A stretch of 64,000 nucleotides of DNA from Janthinobacterium sp. ROICE36 (GTDB lineage Bacteria > Pseudomonadota > Gammaproteobacteria > Burkholderiales > Burkholderiaceae_D), in the NCBI RefSeq assembly GCF_002869965.1, contig NZ_PEBS01000011.1, positions 1-64,000 of the forward strand, written 5' to 3'. How positions within the stretch are numbered: position 1 is the stretch's first letter; every line of letters starts with the position of its first letter. A program made the position numbers and the translations under genes. The notes beneath the pieces are model-generated. The model did no database searches and was not told the DNA's origin. It saw only the letters and a list, made by a program, of their open reading frames with translations. Below, piece by piece: positions 35,001 through 43,056 of the stretch.

Positions 35001-35122
35001 TCGGGATAGGCTTCGATGGGCAACTGCTTCCAGCAATACACGCCGTAGGCGGCGACGAACAGCAGTACCAGCCAGACGATGCCGCGCCGCTGGCAGCAGG
35101 TGGCGATGAAACGGTCAATCAT
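32021..35122 (-). CDS. Heavy-metal efflux RND pump, CzcA/CusA family
   Basis: This 1033-residue inner-membrane pump has twelve TMs. It has the HME-RND signature in TM4, DFGILVDGSVVVLEN, whose two Asp and one Glu are the proton-relay residues of CzcA. The N-terminal segment YGVYCWKQLPIEAYPDIADVTSQ and NFGGLTTQFMLELDP are typical of the group. The ion cannot be assigned with certainty. CusA-type methionine clusters are not obvious, so Co/Zn/Cd is a bit more likely than Cu/Ag. It overlaps the adaptor stop by 8 bp. Confidence 0.92.
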   Translation of the reverse strand: MIDRFIATCCQRRGIVWLVLLFVAAYGVYCWKQLPIEAYPDIADVTSQIVTQVPGLGAEEIEQQITIPLERALLGTPGMHVLRTRSLFALSLITVVFEDGSDGYFTRERLQERLARVNLPYDAKPGLDPYTSPTGEIYRYTLESTTRSLRELSELQFWTVIPRLQQVRGVADVSNFGGLTTQFMLELDPAKLDSYGISLAQVKDAINANNISGGGSVIDRGQQSYVVRGVGLLHSLGDMGNVVVSSKDGVPVLVKDLGKLAYGNVERRGILGKDNNPDTIEGITLLLKDFNPSEALAGIHAAVDELNAYVLPKDVKVVPYLDRSALIDATLHTVSYTLGEGMLLVALVLLLFLGSPRAAAIVALTIPLALLIAFIFMHHFKIPANLLSLGAIDFGILVDGSVVVLENMLRRREREQERPLTLQDAIASTLQVARPIMFGMAVIIAAYLPLFAFQRIEYKLFSPMAYAVGAALVGALVVALVLIPGLAWLALRKPRRTFHHRVLEQLAAAYGRFLERMVGKKRWVAMVCAGSLAALVILGGSIGRDFLPYLDEGSLWLQVQMPPGITLDKASEMASELRCAALEFPEVSTIDTQTGRNDDGTDYWTPSHIEASVGLHPYKSWKSGLSKQQLIAKMNQRFARMPGYTVAFMQPMIDGVQDKLSGAHSDLTVKIFGNDLDEVRRIAGKVAHVLKGVPGASDVAVDVEPPLPNLKVELDRAKAARYGINAADVADLISTGIGGAPIGQLYVGEKSYDIAVRFPPAARSDPDAIAKLMLTAANGARIPLAQVASISTTSGESVIVREMGRRHIIVRLNARGRDLAGLLAEARPLVAQAVANEHQRISVEWGGQFENLQRAQSRLALILPMTLGAMFLLLFGQFRNLRQPALVLLAVPLAMLGGLAALHLRGMTLNVSSAVGFIALFGVAVLNAVLMLAQINRLRADEGRSLREAVLEGARDRMRPVLMTATVAALGLTPAMLASGLGSDVQRPLATVVVGGLVTATALTLLLLPALYYLIEAHRQKRLTDKGVNHDTF

Positions 35123-36239
35123 TGAGCAGCACTCCTTCCTTGACGACGATGCGCTCGCCCGCCTTCAGGCCCGCGAGGATTTCCACCTGCCCGCCATGGC
35201 TGGCGCCCACTTCCACCGTGCGCGGCGCGAAGCGCAACGGGCCGCGCTCGACCATCACGCGCGTCAACAAACCACTTTGCAGCACGGCCGATGCGGGCAC
35301 CAGGATGGCGCGGCGGCTGGCGCCGGCAAAACCCGCGTGGGCGAACATGCCCGGCTTGAAGGTGCCGGCGCGGTTGTCGATGGCCACGCGCACTTGCACC
35401 GTGCGCGTCTCGGGATCGAGCACCGCACCCACGTAGGCGACCTTGCCCTCGAAGTCCTTGCCGGGCCAGGCATCGACGCTGATGCGGGCCGTCTGGCCCA
35501 CGGCCACTTGCGCCAGGTCCCTTTCGGCCACGTTGGCCGACAGCCACACGGTGGACAGGTCGGCCACCGTCATGACGGGTGCGTTGACATCGTTCCAATA
35601 GCCGCCCTGGGCACCGTCCATGGCGATCACGGTGCCGCTAATGGGCGAGCGCAGGACGTAGTCGCGGCGCGAACCGCGCGCGCTGGTGCCATACTGGGCC
35701 AGCTTGTCGGCGCTGGCTTGCGCGTCGCTGCCGGCCTGGTCGTAGGTCGCCTGGGCCGATTCGTACTCCTTGCGCGCGGTGATCTCTGCCTCGAACAGGA
35801 TTTTTTGGCGCTGCAGCTCCTGGCGCGCCTGCAGCAGGGTGGAACGGGCCTTGCTGTCGTCCGCGAAGGCGGCGCTCAGTTCGGCCGAGTCCAGGGTGAA
35901 CAGCGGGTCGCCCACCCTGACGCTGTCGCCCAGCGTACGCTGCAAGCGGATGATGCGCCCGGCTAGCGGCGGGGTGATTTTCACCAGTTTTTCCGGCATG
36001 GCTACAATGCTGCCCGGCGCATCCGTCTGCGTGGCGATATCCTGTTCCAGCACGGCGGCGATCTGCAGGCGCTGGCGCAGGGGCGACATGTTGTCGACGG
36101 CGATGCTGCCGTCGTCCAGATGCCTCGATTGAGCGGAGGGCGTGGCCGCTGCCGTCGGTTTGGCGCAGCCGGCGAGGGCCGAGCAGGCGAGAGCGAGGGC
36201 GCAGCTGGCGCCCAGGGCGTTGCGGGTGGTCGTGTTCAT
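35115..36239 (-). CDS. Metal efflux periplasmic adaptor (CzcB/CusB family)
   Basis: The 374-residue membrane-fusion lipoprotein has a lipobox (ACSALAGC). Barrel-sandwich halves PPLAGRIIRLQRTLGDSVRVGDPLF and YVLRSPISGTVIAMDGAQGG flank a helical hairpin, and a beta-barrel domain (ARISVDAWPGKDFEGKVAYVGAVL) follows. The ATG at 36239 with AAGGAAA upstream is chosen; a longer in-frame start has no signal. It is first in the efflux operon and divergent from a two-component system at 36480. Confidence 0.9.
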   Translation of the reverse strand: MNTTTRNALGASCALALACSALAGCAKPTAAATPSAQSRHLDDGSIAVDNMSPLRQRLQIAAVLEQDIATQTDAPGSIVAMPEKLVKITPPLAGRIIRLQRTLGDSVRVGDPLFTLDSAELSAAFADDSKARSTLLQARQELQRQKILFEAEITARKEYESAQATYDQAGSDAQASADKLAQYGTSARGSRRDYVLRSPISGTVIAMDGAQGGYWNDVNAPVMTVADLSTVWLSANVAERDLAQVAVGQTARISVDAWPGKDFEGKVAYVGAVLDPETRTVQVRVAIDNRAGTFKPGMFAHAGFAGASRRAILVPASAVLQSGLLTRVMVERGPLRFAPRTVEVGASHGGQVEILAGLKAGERIVVKEGVLLND

Positions 36240-36380
36240 CCCGTGTTTCCTTGTTATTGATGGTGATGGGGCATGCGTGGATGCCGTGTCCAAGCGGGCG
36301 GTCAGAAGGGGGGCGCGGGCAGTGTGATGACAGCGCCGGGAAAGCATAGCAATGCCGTCCTGAAGAAGCGCCCAAGTTCG

Positions 36381-36398
36381 CCTGAATCATTCTTCAGG
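36381..36398. promoter_or_regulatory. Candidate response-regulator box in the divergent efflux/TCS region
   Basis: CCTGAA-N6-TTCAGG is a perfect 6-bp inverted repeat, and another CCTGAA half-site sits at 36359-36364, 22 bp away. The position, 82-141 bp from both divergent starts, suits binding by the OmpR-type regulator encoded at 36480. Confidence 0.5.
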
Positions 36399-36479
36399 TT
36401 CGGTGTGCGCAGGCGGCGGCGCGGTAAAATGCAAGCATAGAAGATGCGGAAAAGCCGCAGCGCAATCGGAAAGGCAGGC

Positions 36480-37160
36480 ATGAGAATTCTCCTGGTGGAA
36501 GACGACCGCAAGGCGGCGCGCCTGCTGGCGCGCGGCTTGCAGGAAGAAGGCTTTGTGGTCGACGTGGCGCACAGCGCCGAGGAAGGCGAGGACGAAAGCT
36601 ACGCCGTCGACTACGACGTGATCGTGCTGGACTGGATGTTGCCGGGCAAGCAGGGTATCGATTTTTGCCGCGACTTGCGCGCACGCGCCATCCAGACGCC
36701 CGTGCTGATGCTGACCGCGCGCGACGCCACGGCCGACCGGGTGGCGGGCCTGAACACGGGCGCCGACGATTACCTGACAAAACCGTTCGAATTCGAGGAA
36801 CTGCTGGCGCGCATCCGCGCGCTGCTGCGCCGCTCCGACATCAGCCGTCCGCTGGTGCTGGCGCTGGCCGACCTGACGCTCGATCCCGTCCGCCACCAGG
36901 CGACACGGGCCGGCGCGCCACTGGTGCTCACGCCCAAGGAATATGCGATTCTATTGATCCTGCTGCGCCAGGCGGGCGAAGTGGTCAGCCGCGCGCGCCT
37001 GGCCGAGCAGATATGGCAGGCGGACCTGATCGGCATCGACAATCTGATCGATGTCCACGTGCGCAACCTGCGGGGGAAAGTGGACGCGCCGGGCCTGCCG
37101 CCATTGATCCACACGGTGCGTGGACGCGGTTTCCGCCTGGCGGAAAACAACGGTGGCTAG
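36480..37160 (+). CDS. OmpR-family response regulator for metal efflux
   Basis: The 226-residue regulator has a receiver with Asp8-Asp9 pocket, phosphoacceptor Asp51 (VLDWMLPGKQG), TARDA and Lys in LTKPFEF. An OmpR winged helix follows (VLTPKEYAILLILLRQAGEVVSR, NLIDVHVRNLRGK, HTVRGRGFRL). This is the CzcR/CusR/CopR subgroup style. The ATG at 36480 is at the normal distance from the receiver. It overlaps the sensor gene start by 8 bp and is divergent from the RND efflux operon, its probable target. Confidence 0.9.
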   Translation: MRILLVEDDRKAARLLARGLQEEGFVVDVAHSAEEGEDESYAVDYDVIVLDWMLPGKQGIDFCRDLRARAIQTPVLMLTARDATADRVAGLNTGADDYLTKPFEFEELLARIRALLRRSDISRPLVLALADLTLDPVRHQATRAGAPLVLTPKEYAILLILLRQAGEVVSRARLAEQIWQADLIGIDNLIDVHVRNLRGKVDAPGLPPLIHTVRGRGFRLAENNGG

Positions 37161-38550
37161 CTTTCGCAAGCGCCTGCTGCTGGTGCACCTGGCTGTCATC
37201 CTCGCCATTGTCGCCTGCACCGCGCTGGCCGGCTACTGGGGCCTGTCGCGCGCCGTGCGTGGCCAGCTCGATGCGGCCCTGCTGGCGCTGGCCGAGACAG
37301 AAATGGCCATGCTGCCGGCCGCGCCGCGCCAGCCCGTGCAGGTGCACGAGGTGGCGTCGGGTCTGGCGCCGCCGTCATTGATGCGGCTCGACCGCCTGGT
37401 GCAGATCATCGATGGCGAAGGCCGCGTGCTGGCGCGCAGCCGCAACCTGGAGGCGGCGCAGCTGCCGGCGCCATCGGCGCTGCTGGCGCGCCTGGCGGCC
37501 GGCGACACTGTTTTCGAGACCCTGCCCAAGTTCGGCGAGGAGCCGCTGCGCATGGTCTCCATTCCCGTGCCCGCGTCCGGTTCGCGCCTGGCGGTGCAGG
37601 TGGCCGGTTCGCTCGACGACGTCAATCACGTGCTGGCCGCGGCTACCGTGCTGTTTGGCGCCATGGCGCTGGCCTTGCTGGCGGCTGTGGGGCTGGCAGG
37701 CGAAATGCTCACGCGCCGCGTGCTGGGCGCCATCGACGATGTGGTGCGGCAGGCGCATTCGATAGGCGAAGCCAGCCTGCACCAGCGCCTGCCCCATCCC
37801 GACACGCAAGACGAGATCGGCCGCCTGGTCGATACCCTGAACGCCATGCTGGACCGTCTTGAGCACGGCTACGATGCGCAGCGCCGCTTCACGGCCGACG
37901 CTTCGCACGAACTGCGCTCGCCCCTGTCGCGCCTGCGCACGGAAATCGAAATCACCTTGCGCCGCCCGCGCGAGGCAGCTGAATATGTCGACGCGCTGGC
38001 CTCTTGTCTCGATGAAGTGCAGCGCCTGACAACCCTGGTGGAAGAATTGCTGATGCTGAGGCGCCTCGATGCCGGCCAGGAGCGCAATGCCGTGGAAACC
38101 ATCGCACTGAATCCTCTCGTGCGCGCGGCGGCGCAGCGCCTGGAAAAGCTGGCAGCGCAGCGCGGCATTCGCATCGTCTTCGATGAAGGTGTGGCTGTGC
38201 ACGCGCGGGTGGCGGCCGGCCCCGTAGACCTGGTGCTGGCCAATCTGCTGGATAACGCCGTGAAGTTTTCGCCGCCCGACAGCGTCATCACCGTGCACGT
38301 GGCGCGCGAGGGCAAGCATGCGCTGGTGGGCGTGGCGGACGCGGGAGCGGGCATCGGCGTGGAAGACTTGCCGCATCTGTTCGAGCGTTTTTACCGGGGA
38401 GCCCAGGCGCGCGCGGGCGAGGCGCCCGGCTTCGGCCTGGGTCTGGCCCTGTCGCAAGCCATCGTGCACGCGTATGGCGGCAGTATCGAGGCGCAGAACC
38501 GTCCCGCTGGCGGCGCGCTGTTCATCATGCGCCTGCCCGCTTCAAGCTGA
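37153..38550 (+). CDS. Metal-sensing histidine kinase partner
   Basis: The 465-residue kinase uses a GTG start (VASFRKRLLLVHLAV) inside the last codons of the regulator. TM1 is near residues 9-28, a periplasmic sensor loop and TM2 near 160-182 follow. Then come HAMP, HisKA with His252 (DASHELRSPLSRLRTE), and an HATPase domain (LANLLDNAVKFSPPDS, FGLGLALSQAIVHAYGG). This matches CusS/CzcS-type sensors. Start choice rests on overlap coupling and signal-anchor position. Confidence 0.9.
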   Translation: MASFRKRLLLVHLAVILAIVACTALAGYWGLSRAVRGQLDAALLALAETEMAMLPAAPRQPVQVHEVASGLAPPSLMRLDRLVQIIDGEGRVLARSRNLEAAQLPAPSALLARLAAGDTVFETLPKFGEEPLRMVSIPVPASGSRLAVQVAGSLDDVNHVLAAATVLFGAMALALLAAVGLAGEMLTRRVLGAIDDVVRQAHSIGEASLHQRLPHPDTQDEIGRLVDTLNAMLDRLEHGYDAQRRFTADASHELRSPLSRLRTEIEITLRRPREAAEYVDALASCLDEVQRLTTLVEELLMLRRLDAGQERNAVETIALNPLVRAAAQRLEKLAAQRGIRIVFDEGVAVHARVAAGPVDLVLANLLDNAVKFSPPDSVITVHVAREGKHALVGVADAGAGIGVEDLPHLFERFYRGAQARAGEAPGFGLGLALSQAIVHAYGGSIEAQNRPAGGALFIMRLPASS

Positions 38551-38853
38551 GGGGGCCACGCCTTCCCAGCGCACCTGCCGCACTTGCGGCCAGGCGCCCG
38601 CGCGGTTGACGAAGCGCACCAGCACGGCGCGCTGCACGGCCTGGCACAGCACCGTGGCGATCAGCTGCACCAGCTGCCGGGCCTCGTCCCAGCTGCGCAG
38701 CATTTGCGACGGCGCCAGGCCCGCGCCTTTCAGTTCGGCCAGCAGCAGGCGCACTACATGGTCGGCTTGCGCCGCAGGGCAGGTGACGGTCAGGCGGTAG
38801 GTGGCGACGACCGGACCGCGCCTGGCAAACCAATGGAAGAATTTTTTCATCAT
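38542..38853 (-). CDS. Small protein coupled to MgtC, possible ACT-like domain
   Basis: The product is about 103 residues and begins MMKKFFHWFARRGPVVATYRL. Its start ATG overlaps the mgtC stop (TGATG), so translation is coupled. No clear family is recognised. The alternating strand/helix pattern (TYRLTVTCPAAQADHVVRLLLAEL) resembles the ACT-type C-terminal domain found in MgtC proteins, but this is a weak analogy. Its end converges with the sensor kinase, overlapping by 9 bp. Confidence 0.7.
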   Translation of the reverse strand: MMKKFFHWFARRGPVVATYRLTVTCPAAQADHVVRLLLAELKGAGLAPSQMLRSWDEARQLVQLIATVLCQAVQRAVLVRFVNRAGAWPQVRQVRWEGVAPSA

Positions 38854-39575
38854 CACACTCCCCGTTCGGCGACAAATTCCGCGTTATTCACCAGCGCCCA
38901 GCGCACGGCCGAAACGCTGCCTTCCAGGCTGACCTGGCTGACGATCTGCTCCAGCAATCCCAGGCTGGACAAGGGCGTGAGCAGGTCGGCGCGCACTTCG
39001 ATGCGCCCGGCCTGCGCCGCGTCTTCGCTGTGCAAGGATTGCAGCATCAGCGCCGGCATGCCGCTGATCAAGCGCAGCATCAGCTTGCGCACCTGGACTT
39101 CCTGCTCCGCCTCGCACACGGCCGTGACGCGGTAGATGCTTTCCGTCTCGATGCCCGCTTCGCTGCCGTGGGCGTTGATGCGTTGCGCCAGGTGGCGCAG
39201 CACCAGGTTGGCGACCAGCACGAAGCCCGTGCCGATGGCCGCTTCCAGCGCAAAACCGAGGCCGCACAGCACGCCGATGGCGGCCGAGCACCACAGGGTG
39301 GCGGCCGTGTTCAGGCCGCGCACCGTCATCCCTTCGCGCATGATGACGCCGGCGCCAAGAAAGCCGATGCCCGACACTACCTGCGCGGCGATGCGCAGAT
39401 GGCCGTCGGGATCACCTTCGAGTACGGAGACCATCACGAACAGCGAGGCGCCGACGGACACCAGCGCATTCGTGCGCAGGCCCGCCATGCGCTGGCGCAG
39501 CTGGCGTTCGGCGCCGATCATGGCGCCCAGGGTCAATGCTGCGGCAACGCGCAGCGCAAAGTCAAATACCACCAT
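38853..39575 (-). CDS. MgtC/SapB-family membrane protein
   Basis: The 240-residue protein has four to five membrane helices with MgtC marks: GAMIGAERQLRQRMAGLRTNALVSVGAS, VVSGIGFLGAGVIMREG, and RGLNTAATLWCSAAIGVLCG. A C-terminal cytoplasmic ACT-like domain follows (YRVTAVCEAEQEVQVRKLML). MgtC proteins support growth at low Mg2+ and inhibit F1Fo ATP synthase in Salmonella. The ATG at 39575 with GGGAGA upstream gives the usual N-terminus; the longer frame adds a non-membrane Arg/Pro extension. Confidence 0.88.
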   Translation of the reverse strand: MVVFDFALRVAAALTLGAMIGAERQLRQRMAGLRTNALVSVGASLFVMVSVLEGDPDGHLRIAAQVVSGIGFLGAGVIMREGMTVRGLNTAATLWCSAAIGVLCGLGFALEAAIGTGFVLVANLVLRHLAQRINAHGSEAGIETESIYRVTAVCEAEQEVQVRKLMLRLISGMPALMLQSLHSEDAAQAGRIEVRADLLTPLSSLGLLEQIVSQVSLEGSVSAVRWALVNNAEFVAERGV

Positions 39576-39939
39576 CGGTTTCTCCCGGCTGGGGAGGAAC
39601 AGGCGAGTGCAGAGGCGAAGACAATTCGCCCCGAAAGGGGGCAGCAGACGATAGCGGTGGAACGATGAGGAGGGAAGTGGCGGCATATGTGCATCGCCGC
39701 TGGTAAAACCGCACCTTGCCATGGGCAAGGCGGGCGGAATGCGCGCGTCTTGCCTAAGGCCGATCGCCGATGGTCAATCGACTACTGTCACTGGAACAAG
39801 CACCCACGAGTCACTCCATATCATTGATAACGGGGGACAGTCTAGCCAGTGGGGCCGCTTTGGTCAACTGAAGCTCTCTTCAGGAAGCCGCCGCGTCGTC
39901 CCCGCCAATGCGGGGACGCTGAAGGCGACTGGTGCAAAC
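39576..39939. other. Intergenic region upstream of mgtC
   Basis: This 364-bp stretch has no convincing gene. It holds two hairpins: CCTTGCC-ATG-GGCAAGG at 39714-39730, and CGTCCCCGC-CAAT-GCGGGGACG at 39897-39918, a 9-bp stem just past the RND pump stop. The second could end the pump transcript, though no T run follows. mgtC is transcribed out of this region, so a promoter or Mg-responsive leader may be here, but I recognise no riboswitch class. Confidence 0.4.
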
Positions 39940-42900
39940 TTAATGGGTGGCGCCGGTGGCGTCGGCATGGGCATGCTCGCCGCCGCTGCCACCGAAAAAG
40001 CGCGCGGCGCGCTTGCCGAGGCTGTCGAGGTAGGTGTAGGCGACGGGCACCACCACCAGCGTCAGCAAGGTCGAGGTAATCACGCCGCCGATGACGGCGC
40101 GGCCCATGGGCGCCTGCGATTCGCCGCCGTCGCCCATGCCGATGGCCATCGGCAGCATGCCGAAGACCATCGCCAGGGTCGTCATCAGGATGGGGCGCAA
40201 GCGCACTTGTCCCGCTTCCATCAGCGCTTCGAACTGCCCCAGTCCTTCGCGCTGGCGCTGATTGGTGAAGTCGACCAGCAAAATCGCATTCTTGGTGACC
40301 AGGCCCATCAGCATGATGAAGCCGATCACGGAGAAGATGTTCAGGGTGCTGCCCGTGATCAGGAGGGCCAGCAGGACGCCGATCAGGGACAGCGGCAGCG
40401 ACACCATGATGGCGATCGGCTGCAAAAAGCTGCCGAACTGCGACGTCAGCACCAGGTAGATGAAGATCACGGCAATGCCCAGCGCCATCATCGCGCCACC
40501 CATGGTCTCGGCCATCTGCTGCGCATTGCCGGCCACGTCGAAGCGCACGCCGGGCGGCAGGTCGATGGACTTGATGGCTTTCTGCACGTCGGCATCGACG
40601 TCGCCGGCAGGGCGACCCTGCACGCCCGCATAGATGGCGACGCGGCGCTGCAAGGCCTGGCGTTTCAGCACCTGCGGGCTGGACGACGGCACGAACTCGA
40701 CCACCTGGCGCAGCGGAATCATGATTGGCTTGCCATTCGCATCGAGCTTGCTCGACGCCAGCGACAGGTCGGCCAGGTCGGCCACCTTTTGCCGGCCCGA
40801 CTTGGGCAGCTGCACGTTGACGTCGTAGTTTTGCCCGTCGGACGCCAGCCAGTGGCTGACCGTGTCGCCCGCGACGAATGGACGCAGGGCATTGCCGATC
40901 TGCTGCACCGACAAGCCCAGGTCGCTGGCCAGTTCGTTGTTGATCTTCACGGTGGTCGACGGATTGGCGCCTTCCTGGCTGTATTCCATGTCGGCCAGGC
41001 CCTTGATGGAGCGCATCTTGTCCATCAGGCGGTGCGCCACTGCATCGAGCTTGCCTTCGTCCGTGCCCAGGATGGCGATGAAGATGGGGCGGTTGCCCAC
41101 CGACAGGGTGATGCCGGCTATCGGCGCCAGGCGTTCGCGGATCAGTTTTTCCAGTTCCTGCTGCGAGCGGCGCTTGTGCGTCTTGATGTCCGTCAGCTTC
41201 AGGTTCACCTCGGCCGCGTTGCGTCCATCGGGCGTGCCGATATTGGCCACCAGGCTGTCGATTTCGGGGAACTCCTTCAGCGCCGTTTCGATCTGGCGTA
41301 CCTTGGAATCCGTGTATTCGAGGCTGGAGCCGACGGGCGTCTTGAAGCGCAGGTTGACCCAGCCCTGGTCCGTTTCCGGGAACATCTCGCCGCCGATCAT
41401 CGGCACGAGCATCAGGCTGCCCGCGAACAGCGCCACGGCCGTGGCCAGGGTGGTCTTGCGCCAGCGCAGGGCCACTTTCAATACCTTGCCATACCAGACG
41501 TGCAGGTGGTCGATGCCCGTCTCTAACCAGGCCATGAAGCGGCCCAGCCACGGCGCGTATTTGAAGCGGTCCTTGACGGGGTCGCGCCAGACGGACGACA
41601 GCATGGGGTCGAGCGTGAAGCTGACGAACAGCGACACCAGCACGGCCACCGCCACGGTGATACCGAACTGCAGGAAGAAGCGGCCGATGATGCCGTCCAT
41701 GAAGGCGACGGGCACGAACACGGCGACGATGGCGAACGTGGTGGCCATCACGGCCAGGCCGATTTCATTGGTGCCGTCGTTGGCCGCCTTGTAGTGGTTC
41801 TTGCCCATGCCCAGGTGGCGCACGATGTTTTCGCGCACCACGATGGCGTCGTCGATCAACAGGCCGATGCACAATGACAGCGCCATCAGGGTCAAAAAGT
41901 TCAGGGTAAAGCCGAAGGCCTTCATGGCGATGAAGCTGGCCAGCACGGAGATCGGCAGGGTCAAGCCCGTGATGATGGTCGAGCGCCACGAGTGCAGGAA
42001 CAGGAAGACGATCACCATGGTCAGCACGGCGCCTTCGATGATGGTGCGCTTGACGTTATTGAGCTGGCTTTGCACGCGTTCCGACTCGTCGTCCAGCACG
42101 CGCAGCTGGATATCGGGCGGCAGGGTCTTTTGCAGGTCCGCCGCCACTTTCAGGATGCCGGTGCCCACTTCCACCACGTTGGCATCTTGCACCTTGGTGA
42201 TTTCCATGGTTACGGCTTGCTGGCCGTTCATGCGCGAGATCGACAGTTCTTCCTGTTCGCCGTCGACCACGGTGGCCACCTGGTCCAGGTAGACGGGGCC
42301 GACGGCGCGGCGCGCCACGATGATCTTGCCGAATTCGCGCGCATCCTTGATCTTGCCTTCCACGCGCACCAGTTGTTCGGCTGCGCCATGGCTGATGGAG
42401 CCGGCCGGCAGGTTGGTATTCGTCGCCTGGATGGCGCGGATCACTTCATCGACGCCGATGCCCTGGGCATTGAGTTCGATCGGCTTCATGCTGATGAGGA
42501 TCTGGCGCGCGCGCAAGCCGCGCAGCTTGACTTGTCCCACGCCGGCCACGCCTTGGAAGCGCTTGCTGATGATCTGCTCCGTCATGGTCGACAGCGAGCG
42601 CAGGTCATGCCCGGTCGAGGTCAGCACGATGGTGGCGATGGGACGCTCGTTGTCGCCTTCTGCTCGGGCGATGAACGGATCCTTGGCTTCCTTCGGGAAG
42701 CGCGGGCGCACCAGTGCCACCTTGTCGCGCAAGTCCTGCATGGCCTTGTCCATATTGGTCGACAGCTCGAATTCCAGGTAGACGCCGGCGCGTCCTTCCC
42801 AGGAGTTGGCGCGGATGGTCTTGATGCCGCTGACGGTGTTGACGGCATCCTCGATGGGGCGCGTGATGTCGTTTTCCACGGCTTCTGGCGAGGCACCCGG

Positions 42901-43053
42901 GTAGTTCACTTCAATGGCGGCGAACGGGAACTGCACGCTGGGCATGCTTTCCACGCCCAGGCCCCGGTAGGAGAAGATGCCCAGCACCACCAGCGCCACC
43001 ATGACCATGGTGGCGAAGACGGGGTTTTGAATACTGACTTTGGTCATCCACAT
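39940..43053 (-). CDS. RND multidrug efflux permease (HAE-1-like)
   Basis: The 1037-residue pump has twelve TMs. RND marks are SIQNPVFATMVMVALVVLGIFSYRGLGVESMP at the N-terminus and the TM4 segment LCIGLLIDDAIVVRENIVRH with the double Asp (DD) proton-relay pair typical of hydrophobe/amphiphile exporters. Also present are FLQFGITVAVAVLVSLFVSFTLDPML and PLSLIGVLLALLITGSTLNIFS. The DD pair separates it from the metal pump at 32021. It is 3 bp after its adaptor gene. No outer-membrane channel gene is adjacent, so it probably borrows a TolC-type duct. Confidence 0.92.
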   Translation of the reverse strand: MWMTKVSIQNPVFATMVMVALVVLGIFSYRGLGVESMPSVQFPFAAIEVNYPGASPEAVENDITRPIEDAVNTVSGIKTIRANSWEGRAGVYLEFELSTNMDKAMQDLRDKVALVRPRFPKEAKDPFIARAEGDNERPIATIVLTSTGHDLRSLSTMTEQIISKRFQGVAGVGQVKLRGLRARQILISMKPIELNAQGIGVDEVIRAIQATNTNLPAGSISHGAAEQLVRVEGKIKDAREFGKIIVARRAVGPVYLDQVATVVDGEQEELSISRMNGQQAVTMEITKVQDANVVEVGTGILKVAADLQKTLPPDIQLRVLDDESERVQSQLNNVKRTIIEGAVLTMVIVFLFLHSWRSTIITGLTLPISVLASFIAMKAFGFTLNFLTLMALSLCIGLLIDDAIVVRENIVRHLGMGKNHYKAANDGTNEIGLAVMATTFAIVAVFVPVAFMDGIIGRFFLQFGITVAVAVLVSLFVSFTLDPMLSSVWRDPVKDRFKYAPWLGRFMAWLETGIDHLHVWYGKVLKVALRWRKTTLATAVALFAGSLMLVPMIGGEMFPETDQGWVNLRFKTPVGSSLEYTDSKVRQIETALKEFPEIDSLVANIGTPDGRNAAEVNLKLTDIKTHKRRSQQELEKLIRERLAPIAGITLSVGNRPIFIAILGTDEGKLDAVAHRLMDKMRSIKGLADMEYSQEGANPSTTVKINNELASDLGLSVQQIGNALRPFVAGDTVSHWLASDGQNYDVNVQLPKSGRQKVADLADLSLASSKLDANGKPIMIPLRQVVEFVPSSSPQVLKRQALQRRVAIYAGVQGRPAGDVDADVQKAIKSIDLPPGVRFDVAGNAQQMAETMGGAMMALGIAVIFIYLVLTSQFGSFLQPIAIMVSLPLSLIGVLLALLITGSTLNIFSVIGFIMLMGLVTKNAILLVDFTNQRQREGLGQFEALMEAGQVRLRPILMTTLAMVFGMLPMAIGMGDGGESQAPMGRAVIGGVITSTLLTLVVVPVAYTYLDSLGKRAARFFGGSGGEHAHADATGATH

Positions 43054-43056
43054 GGC

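Noticed and set aside
39576-39939. A Mg2+ riboswitch upstream of mgtC
   Set aside because: Hairpins exist but none matches an M-box or mgtA-leader pattern that I can recognise.
39721-41526. A 600-codon plus-strand frame over the RND pump
   Set aside because: Antisense to a pump with full RND motifs; composition is the His/Gln/Asp-rich pattern of a shadow frame.
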